From the NCBI GenBank assembly GCA_016758965.1, contig JAEPRB010000074.1, forward strand, positions 1 through 64,000: a stretch of DNA of 64,000 bases, in the 5' to 3' direction. The notes beneath the pieces were generated by a model. That model made no database searches. It was given only the letters and a program-made list of their open reading frames with translations, and was not told where the DNA came from. The DNA is from Circinella minor (lineage: Eukaryota > Mucoromycota > Mucoromycetes > Mucorales > Lichtheimiaceae). Both the position numbers and the translations under genes were made by a program. This document shows, piece after piece, positions 13,905 to 28,261 of the stretch (positions are counted from its first letter, which is position 1; the number at the start of each line of letters is the position of its first letter).

Positions 13905-15450
13905 AACTAAAAGCTGTTACTACATTATTTTTGCTACGGTATACTTCATATATTGTCAATGTCCTTCTGAAGCCAACGACGATATTCTCAGATAGCTCTG
14001 TGGGATCAAGAAGAAAAAAAAAACTATTATAATTATTGGAAGAAAGTTATTGATTCTCAAGGGTCACAAGTTCCTCGTTTCCTTAAACTGAGCTTACAAT
14101 AAACTTCTACTTTTTTTTAAAAAAAATGATGGAACTGCTTCTCTTCAATTTTAACAATTTATTTATTTATTATTATTATTATTATAAATTATGTTATAAA
14201 AGAATACAACAATAATGAAAATATTTTATATTAAACTACGTTTACTTACTTTCTCTCATAGAATATGTCGTAGTTACTGAATTTGCTCCCTCTCTTCCCA
14301 AATAATTCTTTGTTATAAATAAACTAACAGCATAAAATAGCATGTACGTATTATGTATGTTTACATTTTTATTATTCTTATGATGCTTGATCCTTCTTCA
14401 TGTTATTATTGTATTATGCTTTTGTCTACTATATGACGCATACTGTTATCCATTATTATTTGTATTATACATTCTCATTTATATATTATTACTGCTTGTC
14501 TTATTTAGTATTACAGTCAATTTGTCTTTACATCTAGTCGTGATAATAGAATTAAGTAATAACTATCAATATTCTTTGGAATACCCAAAGTAGATTATTT
14601 CTTTTATTCTAAAGTAATATGATATTTTGTGAGAAATAGAGATCCTCAGGAGAACCGAAGATTATAATGAAAAGACACTAATTGTGAAAATAAAATATAA
14701 ATGCATATGCCTTGAAAAAAAGGAGAAGATAATAAAAGTAAATAGTAATAAAAACCAAGTTGGAAAGGAAATCCCAAAGTGAATATACAGCAGCCACTTT
14801 CTTGAATAGTTACCCATTGAACACGGCTCTTATCTTTTTTGATTTTTGAATGATTACTTTATGGATGCAACAACAGTAATCTTTCAAGTCCCATTCAATA
14901 CGACAACTTCGAATTAAGAAAAATTTCAGCTGTAACAACTTGGGATATTCAATAGTTGCTGTTACTATTTTTGTTTCAATATAACCACATACTAACACCT
15001 TAACTGAAGAGTATGATCTCCATTTAGAAAAAGTGATTTTCTTTTTTTTTATAATGAATGGAATCCAATTAAAAAAATACATTTGCATTTATTGTATTTG
15101 TTAGAAGCATATAAAACTTATGAGTGTTGTATATTACTTATATTTTGCTATTTTTCTTTTTTTTAAAAAATAATTATTGAAGTAATGTTATTAGTTCCTT
15201 AAAATGGTTCGGTTCTCTAGTGAGAAATATGCTCTAACTAATCCTTTAATAATAAAACATCAGTAAGATTTATAATGTTTCTGAAAAACCCTCTCCTCCT
15301 AATACTACTACCCACCACCAGTAGTGCTTCTTCTATCTATTATTATTGTTCATGATAATAATAATATAATCCATGGTAGTACAAAAAATGTAAAAAAGTT
15401 TAAAAGTAATCCAACCACTCTTTTTCAAGGAGTGTAGACTTAAAATTCTG
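13905..15450. other. Intergenic, nothing recognised
   Basis: About 1.5 kb of AT-rich DNA downstream of the histidine kinase gene. It contains TTA/TAT-rich stretches around 14155-14185 and short chance frames (14387-14593 plus, 14810-15088 minus) of very biased composition. I see no conserved coding or RNA signal until the tRNA gene at its right edge. Confidence 0.5.
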
Positions 15451-15523
15451 AGCTCTCATCCGGGATCGAACCGGAGACCTTTTCCGTGTAAAGGAAACGT
15501 GATAACCGCTACACCATGAAAGC
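15451..15523 (-). tRNA. tRNA-Val (anticodon TAC)
   Basis: Reading the minus strand from 15523, a full cloverleaf folds. The acceptor stem GCTTTCA pairs with TGAGAGC through one G-T wobble. The D-arm region is GTGTAGCGGTTATCAC, the anticodon stem TTTCC/GGAAA encloses loop TTTACAC (anticodon TAC), and the T-arm is TCCGG-TTCGATC-CCGGA. The A-box (TGGTGTAGCGG) and B-box (GGTTCGATCCC) serve as internal Pol III promoter, and a T4 tract follows the 3' end. There is no intron. The first bases of the gene overlap the 12-bp direct repeat that borders the adjacent retrotransposon, and the two outermost 5' bases (GC) belong to the retrotransposon side of the junction. Confidence 0.9.
15510..15521. repeat. 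Left copy of the 12-bp LINE target-site duplication
   Basis: The 12-mer TACACCATGAAA at 15510-15521 is repeated exactly at 20841-20852, at the two borders of the retrotransposon. The left copy lies inside the 5' part of the tRNA-Val gene. Length and position fit a target-site duplication made by target-primed reverse transcription. Confidence 0.75.
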
Positions 15524-16899
15524 CTCTTGTTCTGCTACACATCACTTTTTAAGTAGTTTTGAAAGTTTATTTGAAAAAGTAACAGAAACCAACCATATAA
15601 CCAACAACAATACTAACAATTTTCCCCACAGTACTATTCGTAAACGGCGCGACCATCCAACAATAGAAACGAATAATACGAAGCCGAAATTCCAGTTCGA
15701 TCGTCGACAAATTTCGTACGAAATTGCTGATTCGACATTTGAATCGGCAAAACCACCATTAGCATCATCAACACCTGTGATCGACTTTGGCATTACAACA
15801 CCTCCAACCATCCTCTCATCTACCAACCCATCCATCCATCCATCCATCCATCCATCCGACAGATCCGACCTCCTCGCGGTAGTAGCTGATCTCAATAGCA
15901 CTATTGCTGACTTGCGTGGGGATTTAAAAAGCATGAGGGAAGAAAATGCTGCCCTGAGGGAACGGATTTTCTCAATTATGCAAATTAAAACGGCGACGCG
16001 CACGGCCACAGTAATACAGCTCATACAAAAAAAAATAAAAACGATTCTTCCCTGATGGCATCACAACATGCACCTAAATCAGCAAAATCGACCACCACCA
16101 AAAACACCACCAACATCAGCACCAAGTCAAAACTACCAAAGGCCAACAACCTGCGGTACCTACGACCAACAACAACACTAAAAATAACAATACATGGGCA
16201 ACCATTACTGCTAAAAACTTGCCACAAAAAAATAAAAAAATTAAAAATAAAAAAACTCAAGCTACTAACACCAAAACTACCACCATTCGCGCTCTTCAAG
16301 AAAGCAATGAACCATCTACATTTGACTTTGTCTATGTACCTTGCCGCCACCACCTCCGCTACCATGATGTCCGGAAAATGATTTCGACATTAAAAATTCA
16401 ACAATCGCGTGTCTTGGACATTTATTTTCCAGCAAAAGGCACCGTTGCTTTTTTAATCCATTCCGGCTTCAAGGATGAACTCGTGAGTAAGCTCAAAGCT
16501 GAAAGCATTACATCTCGCACCAACTTTGACCCCATTTCCCCTACTGTTATTGGTGATATTAAATTTGCTAATGACAGCCAAGAAGAACGACAACAACGAG
16601 CACAACAATTGTTTGCTCAAAGAATTGAAAGAACTTCATTACACCTACCACCAAAAATCGGAATCAGCATTGCCCGTTTTTTTTCATCACCTGCAGCAAA
16701 GGATTTGCAACTTCCTGAGCAATGGTGGAATAATTTTATCATAAAATATCGCTACCAGCAAAATTCCTCTGCAACAACAACAACCACACCAACACCACCA
16801 ACACCACCTGTAATTGACGTCGAAATGGATGAAATTCCAGAAAATGACGATTCCAGCCACAGCAACGAAACCAACAATCAATGGGTAGTGATCGTATAA
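15522..16899 (+). pseudogene. LINE ORF1 (gag-like), frameshifted
   Basis: Coding-like sequence spreads over three frames. About 15522-16055 encodes a Ser/Thr/Asn-rich segment followed by a leucine/glutamate coiled coil (LRGDLKSMREENAALRER). About 16055-16200 is a Lys/Thr/Asn-rich linker that is open in another frame. The third frame, 16170-16899, starts with NTWATITAKN and continues through TFDFVYVPCRHHLRYHDV to the TAA at 16897-16899. The frame changes near the A-run at 16027-16040 and again in the linker, so I infer at least two indels; exact positions cannot be fixed without a sibling copy. Known LINE ORF1 proteins are RNA chaperones that use coiled coils to oligomerise, which fits the first segment. 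The end overlaps the start of ORF2 by 19 bp. Confidence 0.6.
15829..15857. repeat. CATC tetranucleotide microsatellite
   Basis: About seven tandem CATC units lie within the first coding segment of the LINE and are read there as an Ile-His-Pro-Ser repeat. Tetranucleotide expansion or contraction would shift the ORF1 frame, which may contribute to its broken state. Confidence 0.85.
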
Positions 16900-19800
16900 A
16901 GATTGCTACTCTCGACATCCGCAATATACGAAGTAATTTGGTAGGAGTTATTGACAATTGTTTGGATGCAAATATTGATATTATTTTTCTTTGTGAAACT
17001 TACTTTAAACATGGCCGTTTACGTTGTAAATGGAAACAATTTCATAATTATGCCATTATGCGAGATGACTCTCCTGGATTCAAACATTTTGGCTTTTCTT
17101 TTCTTATACATCCAGATTTTCCCTACGAGGTTCATTCCCTTTCAATTCAGAACGGTGAGGTACTGCCACTGAAAGTTGGCCCATATACTTTGCATGGTTT
17201 ATATCTGCCACCTGGTATGGATGATGTGGTGGCTGCCGAACGATATAATTCATTGTCAGTGGATCTATATACTATTTTTCTTGGAGACTTAAATTCGCGA
17301 TTAGGAAGTTTTACAGGTGATACTCGAACTAATAATCGTAACCATGCACTGTCAACCTGGATAAGCACAAACGATTTAACCTTGTGGAATGCAGAATTGG
17401 CTTTTGGGGAACCTACCTACTCAGTTGTCAAAAATAATGGTCATCTCTATCAGAGTATCATTGATTTTTTTATTTCAATGCAAGATCATGTGCTAGATCC
17501 ACGGATGAAAATCCACACAGGTCTCGGTTTGTCGGATCACCACTTGTGTGAGCTATCATTTGTGCCTGTGAAATTATCACAGCTTCCGGCTGCCACAGCC
17601 CCTCGACGTACTTGGCGACTTCAACGTCTCAAAGACCCTGAAGTACTGGAACGCTATACTGACAGGATTCGAGAGGCCATAGGTCCTCTTAAGGAAGATA
17701 TCCAAAATACTTTACAAGACAATGACTTGCAACCGAGCGCTGATGTGGTAGAAGTACATGTGACAAGACTCAACGAGCTTATTTATGATACTTTGGACAA
17801 AAGTGTTGGGCGTACATGTCCTCAATCTGATACTCACAGATGGTTTTGGAATGATACCCTTCAGCAGCTAGCGGATCGTCGTCAAAAGTTTCATAAACAA
17901 TGGCTGCTTCGACTTCGTAATAACCTTGAACGCATTACAGCTCACCGTGATTATATTATGGCATGTACAACTTTTAAAAAAGCAGTACGAGCTGCTCGGA
18001 AGCAATCCTGGAATGACTTTTGTCAGAAACTACATGCTGATCCATCTGAGATGACTGCAGTTGTAAAACGGATCCGTTTACGCAACCGCACAAATGTTAC
18101 TCTTACATTACCGCAGGGCCCAGAACAAGCTGCTAATAACGTGGCCGATCATCTCGAACGTGTTTTTGGTGGATCTGTGTCAGCTCGACTCTCACCTGAA
18201 AGTAATTTCCCCCGAGAGACCGAAAACTGTTGGACTTGGATTGACATCGAGTTAGCTATTGCTGAATTACCAAATCGCAAAGCACCAGGAATGGATCATA
18301 TTAAAGCTGAAATGCTTAAGCCTGTTGCATCAAATTTTGCCCCTCTCTTGGATAAGCTTTTTACATTATGTTGGCGATGGTCTTGGACTCCTACCTTGTG
18401 GCGTACAGCACAAGTTGTGTCCATATACAAGAATAAAGGTTCTTCATCTGACCCAGCAAATTATAGACCAATTAGTCTGACATCCATATTTCGCAAGATT
18501 TTGGAAAGATGTCTAATGTCAAAGCTTTTGCAGACCATGCCTACACTTGATATCGCACAAGGTGGCTTTCGAGCTCATCGTGGTACCCTGGATCAAGCAC
18601 TCTGCCTCCATGAATTGATGCAAGCATATAGCTGATCAGTGGATGGTGAGCAGCATCCAATTGTCATTTGTTTTCTTGATATACTAGCAGCATATGATGG
18701 GGCCAACAGGCTTGTTATATGGGATACGCTTCAGCCATTTGTACCTGAACCGCTGCTCAAGCTATTGCGGAATTTATTTGATGATGTTATTGTCAAAGTA
18801 GTTTTGTCAAATATGGCATTCCGAGACATATATCCAAGACACGGTGTGCTCCAAGGAAGTATTTTATCTCCCTTTCTTTATTCTATTTTTATTGATACCT
18901 TACCCCGTTTATTACGCTCCGTATCTTCTCATCCCCAATTAGTGCGTGTACCTACTACTCCATCTTCTGAACGGTCTCTCAATTTTTGCTCTCGTTGTCC
19001 TTTTTCTTTTTCTTCGGCTAATGCTTCTCCGCGATCTTTGATCAATGAGTTGCAGGAACCTTATAACCCTTATCTTATTCCTGATGACGTTGCAACAGGG
19101 AACAGACCCTTTTCTTTCATCCCTGTCAATTGTTTGATGTACGCAGATGATATTGCTATTATTGGTGATGCTCGGGATGTACAGATGATGCTTTTGGCAG
19201 CGGAACAACACTCCAACCTCCTTGGTTATCGATGGAGCCCTACAAAGTGTGAAATTCTCAATGCCAATCCAAATGCAGAGCCATTTACATTATACGGTAT
19301 AGAAATTCCTCACTGCTCAACATTCCGATACCTTGGTTTACCTTTTTCTTCTACTGGGTTGGATAGCGATATGCTCGTGAATCAGTCAAAGAACAAAGCG
19401 GTTTCAGCAATGGGATCACTGCGTGATTCTGGCGTTCATATGTATGGTTTTGGCCTTCTTTCTTCTCTTCGTGCATATAAGATTTTTGTTCGCCCAGTTA
19501 TCGAATATGGACTTGCTATTTCTTTTCTTAATGCTATTCAAAGGAAAGAGCTTGATGATATTCAAAAGCAATGCTTAAGAATGTGTATCTGCCGTAATCC
19601 TCTTGAAAAAGCAATTGGCACTCTTACTTTATCCCATCTTTCTGCCATGCCAAACATGCATACTCGTGTTTTTATTCTACAAACTAAATTTTTTCTTCGT
19701 GCACGCACACTTCCAAAGAGCACCCTTGTTACTTGTGTTGTCCCGCAGCTAACAAAGTCATAGAATGAAGCACGTTGGCCAGTCCTACGTCGCAATGTAA

Positions 19801-20381
19801 TCTGGAATTTGGTCAAACAACTTGCTACTGGATCTGACCCACCTCGAAAGCCTCTTAATGAAGCTATCAAGCAGCATATGCAAAGTATTATCGATAAACA
19901 AGTAAATAGTCCTGATAAAAATATCACGATTAAACGAAGTTTACATAAACCTATATAGGATCCAACTCTCTTGTTGCCGTGCACTAAAAAGGAACGTCAT
20001 AGACTGGTTAAATGGTGTCTTGCTTGGTTGCCTCCTACTCCGTCAGTACCTTGCCAGTGTGGTAGCCTTCGAGCTAATCGGGATCATTTCTCTATTTGTC
20101 CGCTTGTATCTGAACAACTTCGTTCATTTCGATGGTCACTTTCTTCAATTACCTCAAATCCCCCACCTGGTGTTGAAGCTATCGACGCTGCTCTGAATTT
20201 ATTGCCCAACAAAGTCAAGGCTAAACTCAGCAAATGGCAACGACTTTGGCCGGCTTTTCTCTCTCTTCTTCTTCGCATTGACGAAATCACATCCGACACT
20301 CCATTTGATCCAGAACCTCCCCCTGGTACACTTCTCCTCGAGGCCTCACAGAACCTCTTACCTGATCCTCCTCCCCATTAA
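16881..20381 (+). pseudogene. LINE ORF2: APE endonuclease and reverse transcriptase, three in-frame stops
   Basis: A single frame of 1,166 codons is interrupted by TGA at 18633-18635, TAG at 19761-19763 and TAG at 19956-19958, with no frameshift. The N-terminal APE-type endonuclease shows LCETYF, GDLNSRLG and SDHHLCE, corresponding to the catalytic Glu, GDxN and SDH motifs. The reverse transcriptase follows with NYRPISLTSIF, motif A FLDILAAYDG just after the first stop, motif B QGSILSPFLYSIF and catalytic YADD in LMYADDIAII. A C-terminal C-x-C-x10-H-x4-C motif (from PCQCGS, near 20050) resembles the zinc-knuckle-like end of many LINE proteins. ATG 16881 is chosen because it overlaps the ORF1 stop, a common LINE arrangement. 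The second and third stops could arise from CAG by one C-to-T change and the first from CGA, which is inference. Confidence 0.88.
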
Positions 20382-20840
20382 TTGTATTTTTCCCCATTGT
20401 ACTAATATCAATATTTGTATCCAGCTTTGCCTTGTATATTTTATTTTATTACTCTTTACCATCATCCATTTTATTTCATTTTCTCTATTCTCTTATTTTT
20501 CTATTTTATTTTTCATATCATCCAAAAATCCCGTTTCCTTCTTTCACCATTCAATTTCCGACCAAAGTTTTTACCATTGTCATTATGCATGAATTTTCTT
20601 TGGATCATCACATCACCGCCATCAAGCTCTTTCTTCATCCATCCTATCTATCGTCCTCCATCTCTTATTTTTTCTAGTTTTTCCTCGTGTTAGTTTGCAT
20701 GAGATTCTACTAGTTTATTTTTTTTTACTTTATTTTTATTTTTTATATATAAGTTATATAATTTCATCCGTACCAAGAGTGCATCACCTATGCTAAGCTT
20801 AAGCGACGATGCAAGACTCTTTTAATAAAAACTTTTGATT

Positions 20841-20852
20841 TACACCATGAAA
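20841..20852. repeat. Right copy of the 12-bp LINE target-site duplication
   Basis: TACACCATGAAA, identical to 15510-15521. It marks the 3' border of the retrotransposon and is followed by unrelated sequence (AACGGACG), which should be the original upstream flank of the tRNA-Val gene. Confidence 0.75.
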
Positions 20853-23234
20853 AACGGACGTTTGTTGTTGAAGGTCGCATACATATAACTGCTGTCTTTT
20901 TATACTTTTTTTTCGATAAAAATCCCTTTTACATATATATTTCTTTTTTATTCATACTCTAGTTTTTTTTAAAAATCAATAGAAATCACCCCTATTTATA
21001 TATACAGTAGTTATCCCCTAAATCACACATATAATCACAAGGAAATTTATTTTCGAATTTCTCTTTATCAAAATAGCAAAAAAATCAAGTTTCTAATTTA
21101 GTAAGCTTAGATAGGGACGCCCCTTTTTTTGATTAAGGATCAGAAACTTACTATACCAGATAATAACTCTAAAAGAGTTAAAGAGTAGCCTTAGAATATC
21201 CGGTATTTTTACACTCTTTATTCCATGACACTACAATTAGGATATTTATTGTTTCATACTATCACTAGTAAAGAGAATCCTAAGTTATTATTACATATGT
21301 TTTCTTAAGATAGTAGGTAATAATATTACTATTTCTATTATACTAGCTTTTTGATTATTATTCTTTATTATTGGATAAAGGGTAGTAGATACGGTTTACT
21401 CCTGATAGAGCTAAAAAGGATCTTAAGAACAAGGTTATCATATCTTAAGATAAAATTCTTTAAGATACATTCTTCGGATGACATACTAGAGATAACCATC
21501 ATAATAAACAATTCATATAAATAGACCAACTCGTACATAAAATAAAATCTTTATCTTATATTCGAGAATAAATACCGTTTCAAAGGACTCATCGTTTTAT
21601 TTTATCTTTTATTGTTGAATTAAATTATTATTCTACCGTACGCCTCACAATATACTGTTATTTATATTAAAATATTTGTCCTAGATTAAGAACTCGTTGT
21701 TTGAGTCTTTTTTTCTTTTTATTAATTTATACCAATGTATCTGTATTATACATTTTACTATAATTCAAATCAATGGCCATATATATATATATTTAGATAC
21801 CTTTCCTAGATAATAAATAAAGACTCAATTGGTTATATATACATCATATCTATCTCTCTTTTTAATCTCTCTGCACTTGTGGTTTTCTTCATTCTCCTCT
21901 CTTCAATGTTTTTAGACATTAATAGTTGAAAAATTATTCTTTTAATATTAATATATTCTATATCTATATATGTCATTTATTCTATGGTCAACTTCCATGT
22001 TATAATCTTTTTATCACTAAGATATTATGCGAACAAATTATATGCGATATACAGTTGTATCACAATTACTTGTCGGTATGTACTTACATATATTTGCAAA
22101 GAGTATTCGAGGACTTTTTAAGAGAGCAGTGGAATTTTCGATTACGACAAAAATGCCCGTGTCGAAAATGTCATCCTCATTGGCGGAGAACTGTATATTA
22201 GGCGAAATGCAATAGGGACTTTTGCATTTTCCAAGTATGGTACAAATATGAAATCAGAGGAGAAGATTGATAAAAATACTTTAACATACCAAGTATTGGG
22301 CAAATAAAAAGATGGATCAAGCAAGAATAAACAAGCGACGAAAACAGAAACAAAGATATGGACGCTGACAATGTTTGTTATGTGCGATAATCCATACCTT
22401 TTTTCTTCCAGGGTTGTAAGTTTTTGTAGCGAGCTAGCCGCTTATGAAGAGTCATACTCAAATTTTGAGTTTCTTGGGGAAGCTGTACTCTTAAAAATAT
22501 TGCTTTCTATCAGCCTATTGACTACGTTACTTAATATTCTTTTGTAAAATCTGATAAATAAAACCCGTGAATCAAAGAATGACTGGGTGTATATAATATT
22601 CTGGAAAGACTGATTATCGATTAAGAGAAAGTGCGGTAAGGAGGAAGTGATGGGATAACAAAAAAAACCAGCATATAGGAGTATCTTGACCTGGGGTATC
22701 AGAAGAAACATATGAACACATTGGAGGTGCTCCAGAGCGTTGTAAATAATGTTGACCGACAAGAGAATATCGAAAAGTATGTTAAACAACAAGAACCAGA
22801 AGAGAATGTTCTGTTATAGAATGTTAAGCTGTAATTTACCTCATCCAACTGACGTAGTTCGTTATTCGTGTCATTCTTATTCTTGCAACAAATTCTACAT
22901 TATTATTTTTTTTATCCAAACCTACTATTTTCTTAAAGTAACTTATGTTCGACATCTCATATATTCATACCCATTATTAATTCCCTGCTTCTAAAAAGTA
23001 ACCTTCAATTGATATCTTTCTACTTTTTTTTTATTAAATAATTATATATATATATATTAAATAATTTTTTATGTTGTCGAAATACTTATTTCAGGAGTAT
23101 ATATATACGTGTGTGTAAAAGAGAGTGCTTTTTTTATATAAAGAAAATATGATAATGACATTGGTAGTGATGGTAGTGATAATGTGTATGTGCGTGTGTG
23201 TGGGTAGGAAAGCGTGTTTTTGTTGATAAAAAAA
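20853..23234. other. Gene-poor region with possible decayed coding traces
   Basis: The first part (to about 21900) is AT-rich with no signal. Two traces follow on the plus strand. First, 22122-22307 is open for about 60 codons (includes VENVILIGGELYIRR), unrecognised and possibly chance. Second, after a TTTTTGTAG acceptor-like site at 22429, the frame reads YEESYSNFEFLGEAVLL (about 22443-22493) and stops near 22545. This resembles the first signature of RNase III domains (LEFLGDAVL), but no second half is visible. Neither forms a gene model. If real they are fossils, perhaps of a Dicer-like or RNase III gene. A (TA)n tract lies near 23040-23060, just before the ribosomal protein gene. Confidence 0.35.
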
Positions 23235-23822
23235 TTATCGCGACTGAGTACCATAGGAAACTTGGGCATTAGCACGGTTAGCCAAAGCTTGCTTGTGAAT
23301 TTGTGCCTTCTTCTGAAGTGCAGGACTGGTTCCTTGATTCACTTCATATACTTCTGTAGCAAACCGTTGTTCAAAAGTTTTTTCAGGTCGTTTGGTAGCT
23401 GATTCAAGCATCCATACAATAGCCCGTCGACGTCGTTGACGCAATCGCAAAGGTGTAGGTACATGAATAGCTTTACTACCCTTCTTGGTTGTGGTAAGCT
23501 TTAACAATGGTGAGGCGCTGTCAATGGCATCATAAAGCATTTCATAAGGGTCGGTTACATCGTCCTTTTGTTGTAACCATTTCATACTGTCACTAACAAG
23601 ACGTTGTGCGCGTGCTTTTTTACCGTCTCGCATAATTGTGTTGACAAGTTGATTAACTAATTCATTGTTGGGAACATGTGTTTCCGATTGTGATGCTATG
23701 GTATTGGTTGTGGTAGTGGGAGTAGTTGTAGTAGCGGCTGCTGCTGTAGTGAATGAACGATTGATACCGAAAAGAGCAGTGACAGTGCTCTTGCGTAATG
23801 ATTGTAACATGGTGCTTGCCAT
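23235..23822 (-). CDS. Mitochondrial small-subunit ribosomal protein uS7m
   Basis: Single-exon frame of 195 residues. The core matches the S7 family: VNTIMRDGKKARAQRLV, then YDAIDSASPLLKL, then PTPLRLRQRRRRAIVWML, and a C-terminal RFATEVYEV with LANRANAQVSYG. The first 45 residues are rich in Ser, Thr, Ala and Arg with few acids, as expected of a mitochondrial targeting peptide, so the product should act in the mitoribosome small-subunit head, where S7 binds the 3' domain of 12S/15S rRNA. The start is the first ATG, which gives the presequence. Neighbour Sec23 lies 0.5 kb upstream on the same strand with its own promoter space. Confidence 0.93.
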   Translation of the reverse strand: MASTMLQSLRKSTVTALFGINRSFTTAAAATTTTPTTTTNTIASQSETHVPNNELVNQLVNTIMRDGKKARAQRLVSDSMKWLQQKDDVTDPYEMLYDAIDSASPLLKLTTTKKGSKAIHVPTPLRLRQRRRRAIVWMLESATKRPEKTFEQRFATEVYEVNQGTSPALQKKAQIHKQALANRANAQVSYGTQSR

Positions 23823-24325
23823 TATTATTATTTGTTTTATTTGGTTGAAAAGGAAGCAGAGGAGACAGGGAATCGGAGCAACTGTTTACTATAAGCCTAA
23901 GCCATCAAATTTTGGCGGTCTACCTGCCTAGTAGTAGCAAAAAAAGTCCGTCAAGCACTCAGTTTGGGAAGATTACGCTTAATTAATATAGACACCTCAA
24001 TTATAAGTATTGGAATTGTATGAGAAATAAAATAATGTTATATAATATGTAAAAAGAGAAGAAAAAAGTAGTAAGCAATTAAAAGAGACATGAAAGGGGT
24101 GACTATCTATATCCTTTTTTTTAATAGGTGTGGTCGACTTATTTTGAGAGAATGAGAGTAAGTGTTTGTGTATATGTTGATAAGGGGATTAATGAGTTTA
24201 TTCAGTTTTTACTATTTACGATGTTCCTGCAACAGACAATCTAAAAGTGTAAAAAAATCAAGAGTCAATAGGCCCGTTTTTTAACCTACTACCAAATAAA
24301 AAAAAAAGAAAACGAAATAAAAAAC
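23823..24325. other. Intergenic between uS7m and Sec23
   Basis: About 0.5 kb that must hold the uS7m promoter and the Sec23 3' untranslated region, both genes reading on the minus strand. I see no further gene in it. Confidence 0.5.
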
Positions 24326-27217
<2,892 letters not shown>

Positions 27218-28253
27218 GGTAAATGGAGGTGGCAACTACCAAGGATATAAATGTTCGAAAAAAAAAGGAAGAGGGGTTCTAACTGATACCTGTATAATAC
27301 GCGACAGGAACAACTCAACACCGACGTGGAGCCACCGAAATCCGCTGTGTGACAGCATATGATTGGTTGGATTAACTACTGATTATTGTCACCTAATATG
27401 CATAAGATAATAATAATAAAAAAGGCTTATCTCCCTCATTCTCCATTCTCTGTCTCTCTCACTCACCCACTAGCATTATCGTCTAATTCTAATACAATTT
27501 TCTCGGTCAAACTCGGCTAGCAAATTGAATTCATATAAGTATTTCAATTCTTATTGATGTTTACAGCGTTATTCTATCATTATTATAAAGATGATGCTAC
27601 ATAAGGTACTAAAAAACCTAATAATAAGAAAAAACTGATCATTTATTATCCAAAAATACAGCCACTTCAAACCAACGTGGCAGCTTATTATTAATTTATA
27701 TTTGGCTCTTAAAACGTTAAAGACTTTTTTCAAACGCAAGTTGTTTAATAATTCTTATAGAAAGGCGAGTGATAAGTTAGTATTATATATTTCAATCTGC
27801 AAATTTATCCATCAACATAATGGGTTGTTAATATCTGAATAAAAAAAAAAATACAGGTTTTTCATTATTATTATGTGCATGAACATAGCAGAAATAGCTT
27901 ACACTTGTTTTATGTCTCGAATCATCATCGGATTATATAATCTAGATATTTCGATCTAAAAAAGTAACTCTCATCCTCAATGCAGGTGTCGTCATCGAAT
28001 ATGTTGTCAATAGTATATTTTTTTGTGCTGAAGATTTTGTTAGATAATAGTTGATCCATTTTTTACTGTCTTCCCTTTTATGTGGAATATTAGGTATCAA
28101 TAGAAAAAGAGTACGTAATTGTTCTTGTCTGAGTGCTAAAAGATGCAAAATGAGAACTATACTATACTCTCACTTTCAATACAGTATCTCAAAATATTTT
28201 TAAATTATGTAGAGAACAGAGTATTTGTTTATCTGAAAACATTTTTCAGAGCA
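27218..28253. other. Intergenic upstream of Sec23
   Basis: About 1.0 kb holding the Sec23 promoter (CT-rich tract near 27430-27475) and then AT-rich sequence up to the left target-site duplication of the long-inverted-repeat element. No gene is recognised. Confidence 0.5.
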
Positions 28254-28261
28254 AAAAACAA
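28254..28261. repeat. Left 8-bp target-site duplication
   Basis: AAAAACAA at 28254-28261 recurs as AAAAACAA at 29735-29742, immediately outside the inverted termini. Because the octamer is A-rich, some chance remains, but its position at both exact borders supports a real duplication. Confidence 0.6.

Larger units (their letters stand above)
15522..20840 (+). mobile_element. Non-LTR retrotransposon (LINE), about 5.3 kb, inactivated
   Basis: The element holds a degenerate ORF1 (about 15522-16899), an APE-endonuclease/reverse-transcriptase ORF2 (16881-20381) and a pyrimidine-rich 3' untranslated region to about 20840, with no long terminal repeats. It is bounded by an exact 12-bp direct repeat and abuts the 5' end of a tRNA-Val gene on the opposite strand. 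A CATC microsatellite (about 15829-15857) lies in the 5' part. The 3' end is TTTTAATAAAAACTTTTGAT-like rather than a pure poly(A). ORF2 has three nonsense codons, so this copy cannot be autonomous. Clade placement needs a phylogeny; the C-terminal Cys/His motif and the tRNA location argue for comparing R1-like and site-selective LINEs first. Confidence 0.88.

Noticed and set aside
15542..16365. Long minus-strand frames opposite LINE ORF1
   Set aside because: They are shadows of the plus-strand coding sequence and its CATC and Thr/Asn repeats; no domain is visible.
16687..16957. Trp/Cys/Val-rich minus-strand frames
   Set aside because: Mirror image of the Thr/Pro codon run at the end of ORF1; no family.
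22122..22307. Open stretch of about 60 codons (VENVILIGGELYI)
   Set aside because: Length is within chance for AT-rich DNA and I recognise no domain; mentioned in the region entry but not called as a gene.
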